Notes under the pieces: generated by a model | What the model was told of the DNA's origin: nothing | Database searches by the model: none | Seen by the model: only the letters and a program-made list of their open reading frames with translations | Source of the DNA: a candidate division SR1 bacterium | Lineage (GTDB): Bacteria; Patescibacteriota; Gracilibacteria; Absconditabacterales; Absconditicoccaceae | Direction of reading: 5' to 3' | Assembly: GCA_025997135.1 (NCBI GenBank) | Contig: BNUE01000055.1 | Span: forward strand, 1-5,198 | Length of the DNA stretch: 5,198 nucleotides | Made by a program: the position numbers and the translations under genes | Shown here: positions 1 through 5,198 of the stretch, piece by piece | How positions within the stretch are numbered: position 1 is the first letter of the stretch | Layout: every line of letters starts with the position of its first letter

Positions 1-118
1 TATTCGACGTGCATAAAGCGTTGTATCTCCTGTGATAATTGTACTGAAATCTCGTTCTATTCCTGCACTTGGATCAGTGAACCAACCAGTAAATGTGTAT
101 CATGTTTTGACTGGAACT
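1..118 (-). repeat. Direct repeat copy, 118 bp, inside the surface protein gene
   Basis: This stretch is identical base for base to 220-337, with a period of 219 bp (73 codons). It encodes the conserved half of an InlB-type repeat, from VPVKTGYTF to GDTTLYARRI. It may extend past the left edge. Confidence 0.93.
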
Positions 119-972
119 AATGGTGATGGAATGGCTGATCAACTTGCTATTTTCCCTGTTTTGTACTCTACTCATTCATTCATCAAAGTATAATTAACTT
201 CAATGGTAGTTGGATCTGCTATTCGACGTGCATAAAGCGTTGTATCTCCTGTGATAATTGTACTGAAATCTCGTTCTATTCCTGCACTTGGATCAGTGAA
301 CCAACCAGTAAATGTGTATCATGTTTTGACTGGAACTGGTAAATCACCTAAATCTCAACTGGTTATGGTAAAGCCAATAATGCTAAGACCATCTGAGAAA
401 ATACCTCCGTTTGCATCTCAAGTAAGCTGAAATGTGATTGTTTCTTCTCCATCTAGTATATCCGCGATTTCTCCCTCTGTCTCTCAGACAGCACCTCCTA
501 CCTCAGGAGAGGTGACTAAAATTTCAGTTTCATCCTCTTTATTTACTACTTTCACCTTGCAGTTCCAGAAGCCAGTTTCAGAGAAAATTACATCAAAATA
601 AAACGTCTGAACACTGCCATCTTCACTAAATTTCAATTCTTCTCAGTCTTGGAACAGATAATATCACTTGTTTTCCTCTGGGATAAAAGTGACCTGTCAA
701 TTATGAAAACTTCCAGCGACTTTAATATTTTCTACAGCACCAGACATCTCAAAAATCAAAGCAAAAGTTTGTCAATAATTACTTGACAATGTGTTCTGTA
801 CTTGTACAGTGAGGGCAGAGGTGTTATTTAGTAGTACGACTTTATTGTAATCGACCTTAACTTTCACATCACCACCTGACCATTCACTAGCCTGTGCTAT
901 CATAGTAAATCCAGGTAGAAAATTGTGCAACATCACCAAAACCAGTGTGAGTCGCCTAAAAAATTTTTTCAT
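1..972 (-). CDS. Secreted surface protein with InlB/Flg_new-type repeats (5' part; C-terminus beyond left edge)
   Basis: Read with TGA as Gly, the frame stays open for 324 codons to the window edge and uses TGA 11 times. The N-terminus is a signal peptide: basic MKKFFRR, hydrophobic LTLVLVMLHNFL, then a likely signal peptidase I site after AQA (residue 28). About 150 residues of probable beta-rich ectodomain follow. From about residue 175 come repeats of the Listeria-Bacteroides (InlB B-repeat, Flg_new) type, recognised by GYTFTGWFTDPSAG and GDTTLYAR. One full copy and most of a second (73-residue period) are visible. Such repeats occur in surface adhesins; the ligand here is unknown. An in-frame ATG at 1008 would add 12 residues (MKETIYLLFFLQ). 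I prefer 972 because it gives a normal signal peptide, although a TATAAT box just upstream of 1008 leaves that start possible. No Shine-Dalgarno site precedes either. Family call is firm, function is inference. Confidence 0.85.
220..337 (-). repeat. Direct repeat copy, 118 bp, inside the surface protein gene
   Basis: Second visible copy of the 118-bp unit, identical to 1-118. Identity ends abruptly at 118/119 and 337/338. The preceding linkers differ: residues before VPVKTG read ITSGDLGDLP in this copy and SGSAIPSPL in the next. Identity even at third codon positions points to recent duplication or gene conversion. Confidence 0.93.
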
Positions 973-1013
973 TTGCAAAAAAAATAGTAAGTAAATCGTT
1001 TCTTTCATTGTTT

Positions 1014-1019
1014 ATTATA
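1014..1019 (-). promoter_or_regulatory. Probable -10 box (TATAAT) for the surface protein gene
   Basis: The minus strand reads TATAAT, a perfect -10 hexamer, five bases upstream of the ATG at 1008. Transcription would start near 1007-1008. That makes the transcript leaderless if 1008 is the start, or gives a leader of about 35 nt if 972 is. No good -35 hexamer lies 16-18 bp upstream; a hairpin-forming sequence occupies the spacer instead. Confidence 0.5.
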
Positions 1020-1022
1020 TCG

Positions 1023-1040
1023 TCCCGTAATAGTGCGGGA
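1023..1040. other. Short perfect inverted repeat (TCCCG / CGGGA) upstream of the surface protein gene
   Basis: TCCCG at 1023-1027 pairs with CGGGA at 1036-1040. The stem extends inward by a T-G wobble and an A-T pair to 7 bp around the loop ATAG. It lies immediately upstream of the TATAAT box, where an operator would sit. No T-run follows on either strand, so it is a poor intrinsic terminator for atpA. The role is inferred from position only. Confidence 0.35.
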
Positions 1041-1167
1041 GAATTAAGTCTTTTAGAGATTGCGGATCAAGACAATACTTTTTTAATTTATATTAACATC
1101 AAAATCGTATATTTTACCAGAAAATTTACTTTATATTTTTATTTCTCACTATAAATATACATATTTG

Positions 1168-2676
1168 CTACACAGTGTCAAGAGTAATTGTGTTTTTTAT
1201 CAGCTTTTTTATCTCTTTTTCTAATGCTGGAGTCAGAGTATCAGCATCTTTTAGCTGAGAGATTAAGTCTTTATGCTTGGTCTCTAGTTCAAATAATAAG
1301 GTTTTTTCTCGCTGTGAGATAGAGCCTAGATTCATATCAGACAGATAACCATTGATGCCAGCATAGAGCAGGATAATCTGCTGATAAACGGCAATTGGAG
1401 CATATTTCTGCTGTTTTAGTAGTTCAGTAAAAATCTGACCTTGATGGATTTGTTGTTCAGTATCTGCGTCTATATCACTTCCGAACTGCAGAAACTTTGC
1501 CAATTCACGAAAATTAGCCAGCTGGACTCTGAGCTTGGACGCAAAACGTTTCATCAGCTGACTCTGTGCAGCTCATCAGACGCGAGACACAGATAAACCT
1601 ACATCGATAGCAGGTTTCACACCTGATGTAAATAAATCCATATCGAGAAAAATTTGCCCATCAGTGATAGAAATGATATTTGTCGGAATATAGGCAGATA
1701 TATCGCCTTCCAAGGTCTCCACTACAGGGAAAGCAGTCAATGAGCCTCATCCTAGTGTCTCATTCAGCTGTCCAGCTCTCTCCAGTAGACGAGAATGAAG
1801 ATAAAAAATATCGCCAGGATATGCCTCACGAGCAGGTGGACGGTGTAGAAGTAGTGAGATTTCACGGTATGCGATAGCATGTTTACTCAAATCATCGTAT
1901 GCGATTAGGACATCTTGTCCCCTATCTCTAAAATATTCTCCAATCCTACATCCCACATACGGAGCTAGATATTGCATCACGGCAGGCTCAGAACTAGAAG
2001 CGTTGACTATGATACATTTCTCGTTTATTCAGTATTCTTTTAGTGTTTCTGAAATTTGTTTGACCTTTGCATTCTTCTGTCCGATAGCTACATAAATGCA
2101 GATGACATCAGTATTTTTTTGGTGTAAAAAGGTATCCAAAATAATAGATGTTTTACCAGTCTGACGATCTCAGATGATCAACTCCCTCTGTCAGCGTCAT
2201 ATAGGGATCATGGTATCTATCGCTTTGATCCCAGTTTCTAATGGACGATTTACTGGCTTACGATCCATCACTCATGGAGCTGGATATTCAATTACTCACA
2301 TCTCATATTTACCATCGAACTTTGCACCACCATCAATCACCTGTCCAAATCAATCCACCACACGTCCTAGATACATTTCTCACAGCGGAATAGACATCAC
2401 TTCACCTGTACTTTCTACGCTATCACCAATTTCTAGCTGAGCCATATTTCATAATATTAGTACTCCTACATTATCTCTACTCAGATCCATCACTAAGCCC
2501 TGAATTCCATTTGAGAACTGGACAATTTCATTAAATCTAGCCTCATTTAGACCAGCTACCAGAGCGACTCAGTCCATAAGCTTGATAATTTCTCACCTTA
2601 CAGAAAAACGCCCTGAAAGATCAGTATTTTTTATCTGTTGTTGTATCTTGGACAGTAATATATCGGCAGAATTCAT
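1168..2676 (-). CDS. atpA: F-type ATP synthase subunit alpha
   Basis: With TGA as Gly this is one uninterrupted 502-residue protein, the usual length for the family, ending in TAG and carrying 14 TGA codons. Visible landmarks are the N-terminal beta-barrel region, the Walker A P-loop GDRQTGKT at 169-176 (the same numbering as E. coli), [11 protein letters not shown], the [10 protein letters not shown]...YDDLSKHA block, RRPP-type [12 protein letters not shown], and SVSRVGGAAQ, whose Arg (R365) is the conserved alpha-subunit arginine at the catalytic interface. The C-terminal helical domain is complete. Alpha alternates with beta in the F1 head, binds nucleotide at non-catalytic sites and works at the inner face of the membrane. 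The start MNSADILL fits, because an in-frame TAG lies 15 bp upstream. No Shine-Dalgarno site is visible. Neither flank carries another ATP synthase gene, which is unusual. The identification is secure. Confidence 0.97.
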
Positions 2677-2724
2677 AATAATATCAAACTAATGATTTCA
2701 TCCAGTCTTTCAAGGGTAAATTAC

Positions 2725-2752
2725 TTGCAAAACTTCATCATTTTCATAAAAT
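2725..2752 (+). promoter_or_regulatory. Candidate promoter for rsmE
   Basis: TTGCAA (2725-2730) and TAAAAT (2747-2752) are separated by 16 bp and match the -35 consensus at 4 of 6 and the -10 consensus at 5 of 6 positions. Transcription would begin near 2759-2761, almost on the rsmE ATG at 2761, suggesting a leaderless message. The 84-bp gap 2677-2760 must also contain the atpA promoter on the other strand, which I could not place. Confidence 0.45.
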
Positions 2753-2760
2753 ATTTCTCA

Positions 2761-3489
2761 ATGCAACTCTTCATCATACCAAATTTCAAAAGAGAAAAAA
2801 ATCAGATTTTCGTCCCTGATTGTCAGGAAACTGTTTTTCAGATGCGTAAAGTTCTGAGGATGAGAATTGGCGGAACATTTTATTTACAATCTGTGCAGGC
2901 GGATGAAAGATATGAGGTACAGATTGATTCTTGGACTGATAAAAGTTTAAGCTGAACAATATTAACATCAGATACAAACCCAGAAATCTCTGCACATACT
3001 GCATCATCACAGCTTTCAATGCTCATCGCAATGCCAAATAAGCGAGAAAAAGCTGAACTCATAGTCCAGAAATTATCAGAAATCGGTGTAGATTATATTT
3101 ACTTCCGACCAGCCAGTAGGAGTGTGATCACTCAGCGAAATGAAAGAAAAGCACAGAGACTGCACAAGATCTCACGTGAAGCAGTAGAACAATCAAGAGG
3201 CTGGAAATTGCCAGTTATCGAACGAGTTTCATCTCTGGACAATATTTTAAAAGACAAAAACGTGATAGTTTTCGATAAAACTGAGACTTCAGTGCCTTCA
3301 TTTATAGATGGACAAAAGGGGTTATTTTCTAGTGCTGGATCACTCATTGGTATCATATGACCAGAAGGTTGATTGAATAAGATTGATTATGGAAAATTAT
3401 CTTCTCCACACATAGTTTCGCTAGGTAATACCGTCCTCAGGATGGAAACGGCTGCGATAGTCGGAGCTCGGCGGTTAAAGTATCATTAA
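2761..3489 (+). CDS. rsmE: 16S rRNA (uracil1498-N3)-methyltransferase RsmE
   Basis: The protein has 242 residues, normal for the family, once three TGA codons are read as Gly. RsmE methylates N3 of U1498 in 16S rRNA with S-adenosylmethionine, late in 30S assembly, in the cytoplasm. The N-terminal PUA-like region starts MQLFIIPNF and contains the typical RKVLRMRIGG stretch. The SPOUT domain follows, with AMPNKREKAELIVQKLSEIG (from about residue 90), the EAVEQSR motif at 140-146, GPEGG at 200-204 and LGNTVLRMETA at 221-231. The last two form the cofactor-binding trefoil knot. An upstream in-frame ATG at 2692 would add 23 residues but would overlap the candidate promoter and does not fit the family N-terminus. 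It is divergent from atpA and followed 31 bp later by the nuclease gene, probably in one transcript. No Shine-Dalgarno site is seen. Confidence 0.95.
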
Positions 3490-3520
3490 AGCCATTTATT
3501 TCTCTTTTTTTCAATGCATA

Positions 3521-4369
3521 ATGAGATACAAAGTAATCTATATTTTATCGTTTTTTTTCTCAATAACTGTTTTCACTTTTGCAGGCAGTGATGATTTAGC
3601 AGTGCAGACGAAATATTCTCAGCTTTTGCCAGTGGTGAATATACTCCTTCAGATTCCAAAATATGCCACGCCAGCCGAGATGATGATCTATTCCTGTTCC
3701 AGAACGAGTAAAAATCCAGTCATACAGCAGGCTTGTGTTTTAATAATTCAGGATTGGGACTCTAAATCTTTAAATGATCAGCAAACCCTCACGAATACCC
3801 CTACTTCAGTAATAAATCAGACTTCTATCTCTTTTCCTCTGGTGAAAGTCGTGGATGGCGACACAATACAGATACAAAAAGACTGAAAAACTATATCAGT
3901 CCGCCTGATTTGACTCGATGCCCCAGAAAGTACCACTCTCAGATATGGTTATGTAGAATGTTATGGTCAGGAGTCCAAATTTCACCTATCATCTCTCATA
4001 GGCAATTCCAAAACAGTTCAACTAGAATTCGACCAAACCCAGTGAGAAATTGATAAATACGATAGACTACTGGCATATCTGCGACTTGACTGAGTAAATC
4101 TCAATCAACAGATGCTTCAGGACGGATATGCACGAGAATATACTTATATCCAGCCATATATTTATCATTCCGCCTTTCTCGCAGCCGAAAATTCTGCAAT
4201 AGAAAAAGAAATATGACTCCGATCAATGCAGACCTGTCACTGAGACAGGATTAGTTCATCATCTTCAAATCAAACCTCCAGAATCTACATCACCTGACCC
4301 AAATGATGATGCTATTATCTAAATTCAGACTCCTCTAAAGTTTACGTAGACCACGATTTCTGTAAATAA
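3521..4369 (+). CDS. Secreted staphylococcal-nuclease-family protein (thermonuclease-like) with C-terminal GPKGGCYY module
   Basis: The protein has 282 residues and uses TGA for 9 of its 15 glycines; the standard code would stop it at residue 121. Residues 1 to about 22 form a signal peptide (MRYKVIYILSFFFSITVF...A), so it is exported. Residues 23-80 form an unrecognised segment with two cysteines (C59, C72), followed by a Thr/Asn/Gln-rich linker. The SNase fold starts near 106: VVDGDTI contains D114, RLIGLDAPE contains R128, D133 and E136, and YDRLLAYL contains R182. These match D21, R35, D40, E43 and R87 of staphylococcal nuclease, so calcium-dependent DNA/RNA hydrolysis is expected. Residues about 258-282 form a small module, GPKGGCYYLNS...VYVDHDFC, resembling the PBCV-specific basic adaptor-type tails found on other nucleases. 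It follows rsmE by 31 bp and ends just before a terminator. Nucleic-acid scavenging is inference. Confidence 0.93.
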
Positions 4370-4378
4370 AAAAGGAGT
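4363..4378 (+). repeat. Left copy of a 16-bp inverted repeat bracketing the 116-aa gene
   Basis: TAAATAAAAAAGGAGT here matches the minus-strand TAAACAAAAAAGGAGT at 4748-4763 at 15 of 16 positions, in inverted orientation. This copy overlaps the nuclease stop codon and the left arm of the terminator. The sequence is A-rich and contains a Shine-Dalgarno core, so chance or independent function is quite possible. Confidence 0.45.
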
Positions 4379-4404
4379 TAACATACAACTCCTTAGTATT
4401 TTTT
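4368..4404. terminator. Bidirectional intrinsic terminator between convergent genes
   Basis: AAGGAGTT (4372-4379) pairs with AACTCCTT (4387-4394) across the 7-nt loop AACATAC. An A-run lies on the left and T6 (4399-4404) on the right, so each strand shows a stem followed by T-rich sequence. The hairpin begins three bases after the nuclease stop. Its right arm overlaps the stop codon of the convergent gene (TAA, 4393-4395), so it serves both genes. Confidence 0.8.
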
Positions 4405-4743
4405 GGGTTCATATCCTAGGAAAAATGCTCCATTTTTGATCTGAATAATGTAATGGCGACGCCCTAGATGATCTGTGCTATATTTCCTATAAAATATGGT
4501 TTGTTTTACGGAAAACGGACAACTTGTAATATTTAGATAAATATCTGGATTATCTGGATCGAATTGTTTTCTGACGACAAACTGTTTATTTGTAGGTTGC
4601 ATATATTTACTTCCATTTAAATTTTCTTTTTGTAGAACAAATCCTACAGAAATTAATACATAACTTGGCGATTCTTGTATATGATCTATTACCTTATGTA
4701 TTGTGGCACTAAATATATTTTTTTCAGCTCTTTTTTTAGTCAT
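4393..4743 (-). CDS. Hypothetical protein, 116 aa, free of TGA codons
   Basis: I do not recognise this protein. It starts MTKKRAEKNIFSATIHKVID and ends GAFFLGYEPKKY. It is basic, with no signal peptide or membrane segment, a single cysteine, and a C-terminal half rich in aromatic and beta-forming residues (FYRKYS, RRHYIIQI, GAFFLGY). It is probably a small soluble cytoplasmic protein. That it is a real gene is supported by a strong Shine-Dalgarno site five bases before the ATG, a near-consensus promoter, and a terminator at its stop. All five glycines are GGN and none TGA, whereas the neighbouring nuclease uses TGA for 9 of 15. This and its regulatory signals hint at a recent foreign origin or a different expression class, though five codons are few. 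It lies downstream of the rsmG C-terminal fragment on the same strand but has its own promoter. Confidence 0.75.
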   Translation of the reverse strand: MTKKRAEKNIFSATIHKVIDHIQESPSYVLISVGFVLQKENLNGSKYMQPTNKQFVVRKQFDPDNPDIYLNITSCPFSVKQTIFYRKYSTDHLGRRHYIIQIKNGAFFLGYEPKKY

Positions 4744-4747
4744 TTTT

Positions 4748-4763
4748 ACTCCTTTTTTGTTTA
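4748..4763 (-). repeat. Right copy of the 16-bp inverted repeat, containing the Shine-Dalgarno site
   Basis: The minus strand reads TAAACAAAAAAGGAGT, the inverted partner of 4363-4378 with one mismatch. Its GGAG (4749-4752) is the ribosome binding site of the 116-aa gene, five bases from the ATG at 4743. It is the clearest Shine-Dalgarno site in the window and fixes that start. Confidence 0.5.
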
Positions 4764-4773
4764 ACTAAGCTTT

Positions 4774-4801
4774 ATTATACTCAAAAAAATCAAAAAGTCA
4801 A
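4774..4801 (-). promoter_or_regulatory. Sigma-70-type promoter for the 116-aa gene
   Basis: On the minus strand TTGACT (4796-4801) and TATAAT (4774-4779) are separated by 16 bp: 5 of 6 and 6 of 6 matches to consensus. The predicted start near 4767 gives a leader of about 24 nt containing the Shine-Dalgarno site. The -35 box lies two bases downstream of the rsmG fragment's stop codon. Confidence 0.8.
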
Positions 4802-4803
4802 TA

Positions 4804-4965
4804 CTATTTTTTTTCAATCACATAAATCACTCTCCAAATATCTTCAACGAACAGTTTATACCTGTACTCTCAGATCAGTTTTATTTTTCTTTTTCTGCAA
4901 ATTTCCAAAAGCAGTTTTTTTTCTTCCTCATCAGCTTTTTTCATCAGTATCCATTTACCGCTTGC
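4804..4965 (-). pseudogene. rsmG: C-terminal fragment of 16S rRNA m7G527 methyltransferase RsmG (minus strand)
   Basis: The minus strand reads ASGKWILMKKADEEEKK, then LIGEYRYKLF and RVIYVIEKK, ending in TAG at 4804-4806, with one TGA read as Gly. This matches the end of RsmG: the 'GG-x-hhhhK' strand after the ARA region, an acidic helix, and the final 'R-hhVI-K' strand. Upstream of about 4965 the reading frame stays open to an ATG at 5040 (78 codons in total), but the residues there (ISFTALTFLFTLSIQ) no longer look like RsmG. That DNA is the reverse complement of a different RsmG segment. An expressed 78-aa protein from 5040 cannot be excluded. Assignment rests on motif recognition without an alignment. 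Confidence 0.6.
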
Positions 4966-5083
4966 GATGACCAATCCTGATGTGCATTTCCTCTGAATTG
5001 ATAGCGTAAATAAGAAAGTCAAAGCCGTGAATGAGATCATTAGCAGTCTAAAACTAGATAATGCTGAGATTGTGCGGATATAA
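4955..5083 (+). pseudogene. rsmG: Central fragment of RsmG (plus strand), inverted relative to the C-terminal fragment
   Basis: The plus strand reads LPLAMTNPDVHFLGIDSVNK and continues with KVKAVNEIISSLKLDNAEIV to TAA at 5081-5083, with one TGA as Gly. This fits the SAM-binding core of RsmG: the end of the G-hP-hPL motif I, the acidic 'h-D-S-x-x-K' loop that contacts SAM, and the following helix and 'L.L.N' turn. The Gly-rich part of motif I should precede LPLAM, but the sequence there is the antisense of the RsmG C-terminus. After the TAA no frame resumes RsmG (no ARA region). The piece therefore encodes about 40 of the roughly 200 residues and cannot be functional alone. Confidence 0.6.
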
Positions 5084-5106
5084 ATGGAGATGGATGAGGA
5101 AATTTT

Positions 5107-5198
5107 ATGCTATTGTCTGGTGCTTACATTAGGTCATTTATCATCGTCGCACTCAGCCTTTTATTTCTATTATGATGGAATATCAGCGTGAAATTCAA
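5107..5198 (+). CDS. N-terminus of a membrane-anchored protein (continues past right edge)
   Basis: Thirty codons are visible: MLLSGAYIRSFIIVALSLLF and then LLGWNISVKF, with the Gly encoded by TGA. Residues about 9-24 form a hydrophobic segment that would be a signal anchor or uncleaved transmembrane helix, so the protein is probably membrane-attached. The start is supported by GAGGA at 5096-5100, six bases before the ATG, and an in-frame TAA lies upstream at 5059. A possible -10 (TATAAA, 5079-5084) lacks a convincing -35. Too little is visible to name a family. Confidence 0.5.

Noticed and set aside
1..337. Possible CRISPR or tandem non-coding repeat from the two 118-bp identical blocks
   Set aside because: The unit is too long, lies inside an open frame with a 73-codon period, and encodes a recognisable protein repeat.
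1023..1040. Intrinsic terminator for atpA
   Set aside because: The stem is short and no T-run follows on the minus strand; it overlaps the promoter region of the next gene.
1747..1980. Several short separate ORFs (1168-1554, 1747-1980) as small proteins
   Set aside because: They are pieces of one atpA gene split only by TGA codons, which here encode Gly.
2174..2440. Plus-strand 88-aa ORF
   Set aside because: It is antisense to the conserved core of AtpA, has no family features, and is open mainly because of the opposite strand's codon use.
2786..3062. Minus-strand ORFs opposite rsmE
   Set aside because: They are shadows of rsmE, whose conserved motifs lie on the plus strand.
3356..3489. 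Frameshifted or truncated rsmE
   Set aside because: The apparent stop at 3358 is TGA encoding the first Gly of GPEGG; the frame continues through the LGNTVLRMETA motif to a TAA at 3487.
3884..4369. Nuclease pseudogene with multiple stop codons
   Set aside because: All the in-frame stops are TGA, at positions where Gly fits the SNase family; the first TAA/TAG is at 4367.
4363..4763. Complete transposon or MITE
   Set aside because: The inverted repeats are low-complexity, no target-site duplication is evident, and there is no transposase; kept only as a tentative observation.
4967..5083. A genuine 38-aa small protein starting at ATG 4967
   Set aside because: The sequence matches the middle of RsmG and no Shine-Dalgarno site precedes the ATG, so it is better explained as a gene fragment.
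1..5198. Mycoplasma-type code (TGA as Trp)
   Set aside because: TGA positions coincide with conserved glycines in AtpA, RsmE and SNase, where Trp would be incompatible.

Overview
**Organism and genetic code.** The window only makes sense if UGA is read as glycine (translation table 25). In-frame TGA codons fall on conserved glycines: the first Gly of the AtpA P-loop (GDRQTGKT), both Gly of SRVGGAAQ in AtpA, the first and last Gly of GPEGG in RsmE, and the Gly of RLIGLDAPE in the nuclease. All intact genes end in TAA or TAG. This points to the Candidate Phyla Radiation lineages Gracilibacteria (BD1-5) or Absconditabacteria (SR1). The sequence does not separate the two. Read with the standard code, nearly every gene here falls apart into short pieces.

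**Layout.** Positions 1-972 (minus) hold the 5' part of a secreted surface protein with InlB/Flg_new-type repeats. It runs off the left edge and contains two 118-bp stretches of identical DNA. Positions 1168-2676 (minus) hold a complete ATP synthase alpha subunit (atpA) with no other ATP synthase gene beside it. After an 84-bp divergent gap come rsmE (2761-3489, plus; 16S rRNA m3U1498 methyltransferase) and, 31 bp later, a secreted staphylococcal-type nuclease (3521-4369, plus) with a small Cys-containing C-terminal module. A bidirectional hairpin terminator separates the nuclease from a convergent 116-aa gene of unknown function (4393-4743, minus). That gene has a textbook promoter and Shine-Dalgarno site but no TGA codons.

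**Right end.** Positions 4804-5083 hold two pieces of rsmG (16S rRNA m7G527 methyltransferase) in opposite orientations, meeting at about 4955-4965. The C-terminal piece is on the minus strand and the middle piece on the plus strand. This is either a real inversion that destroyed the gene or a fold-back chimera from amplification or assembly. The last 92 bp start a membrane-anchored protein that continues past the right edge.

**How the parts relate.** There is no single pathway. rsmE and rsmG modify 16S rRNA, atpA belongs to energy metabolism, and the surface protein and exported nuclease fit a host-associated cell that contacts others and scavenges nucleic acids; that last point is inference. 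No tRNA, rRNA, CRISPR array or transposase was seen.
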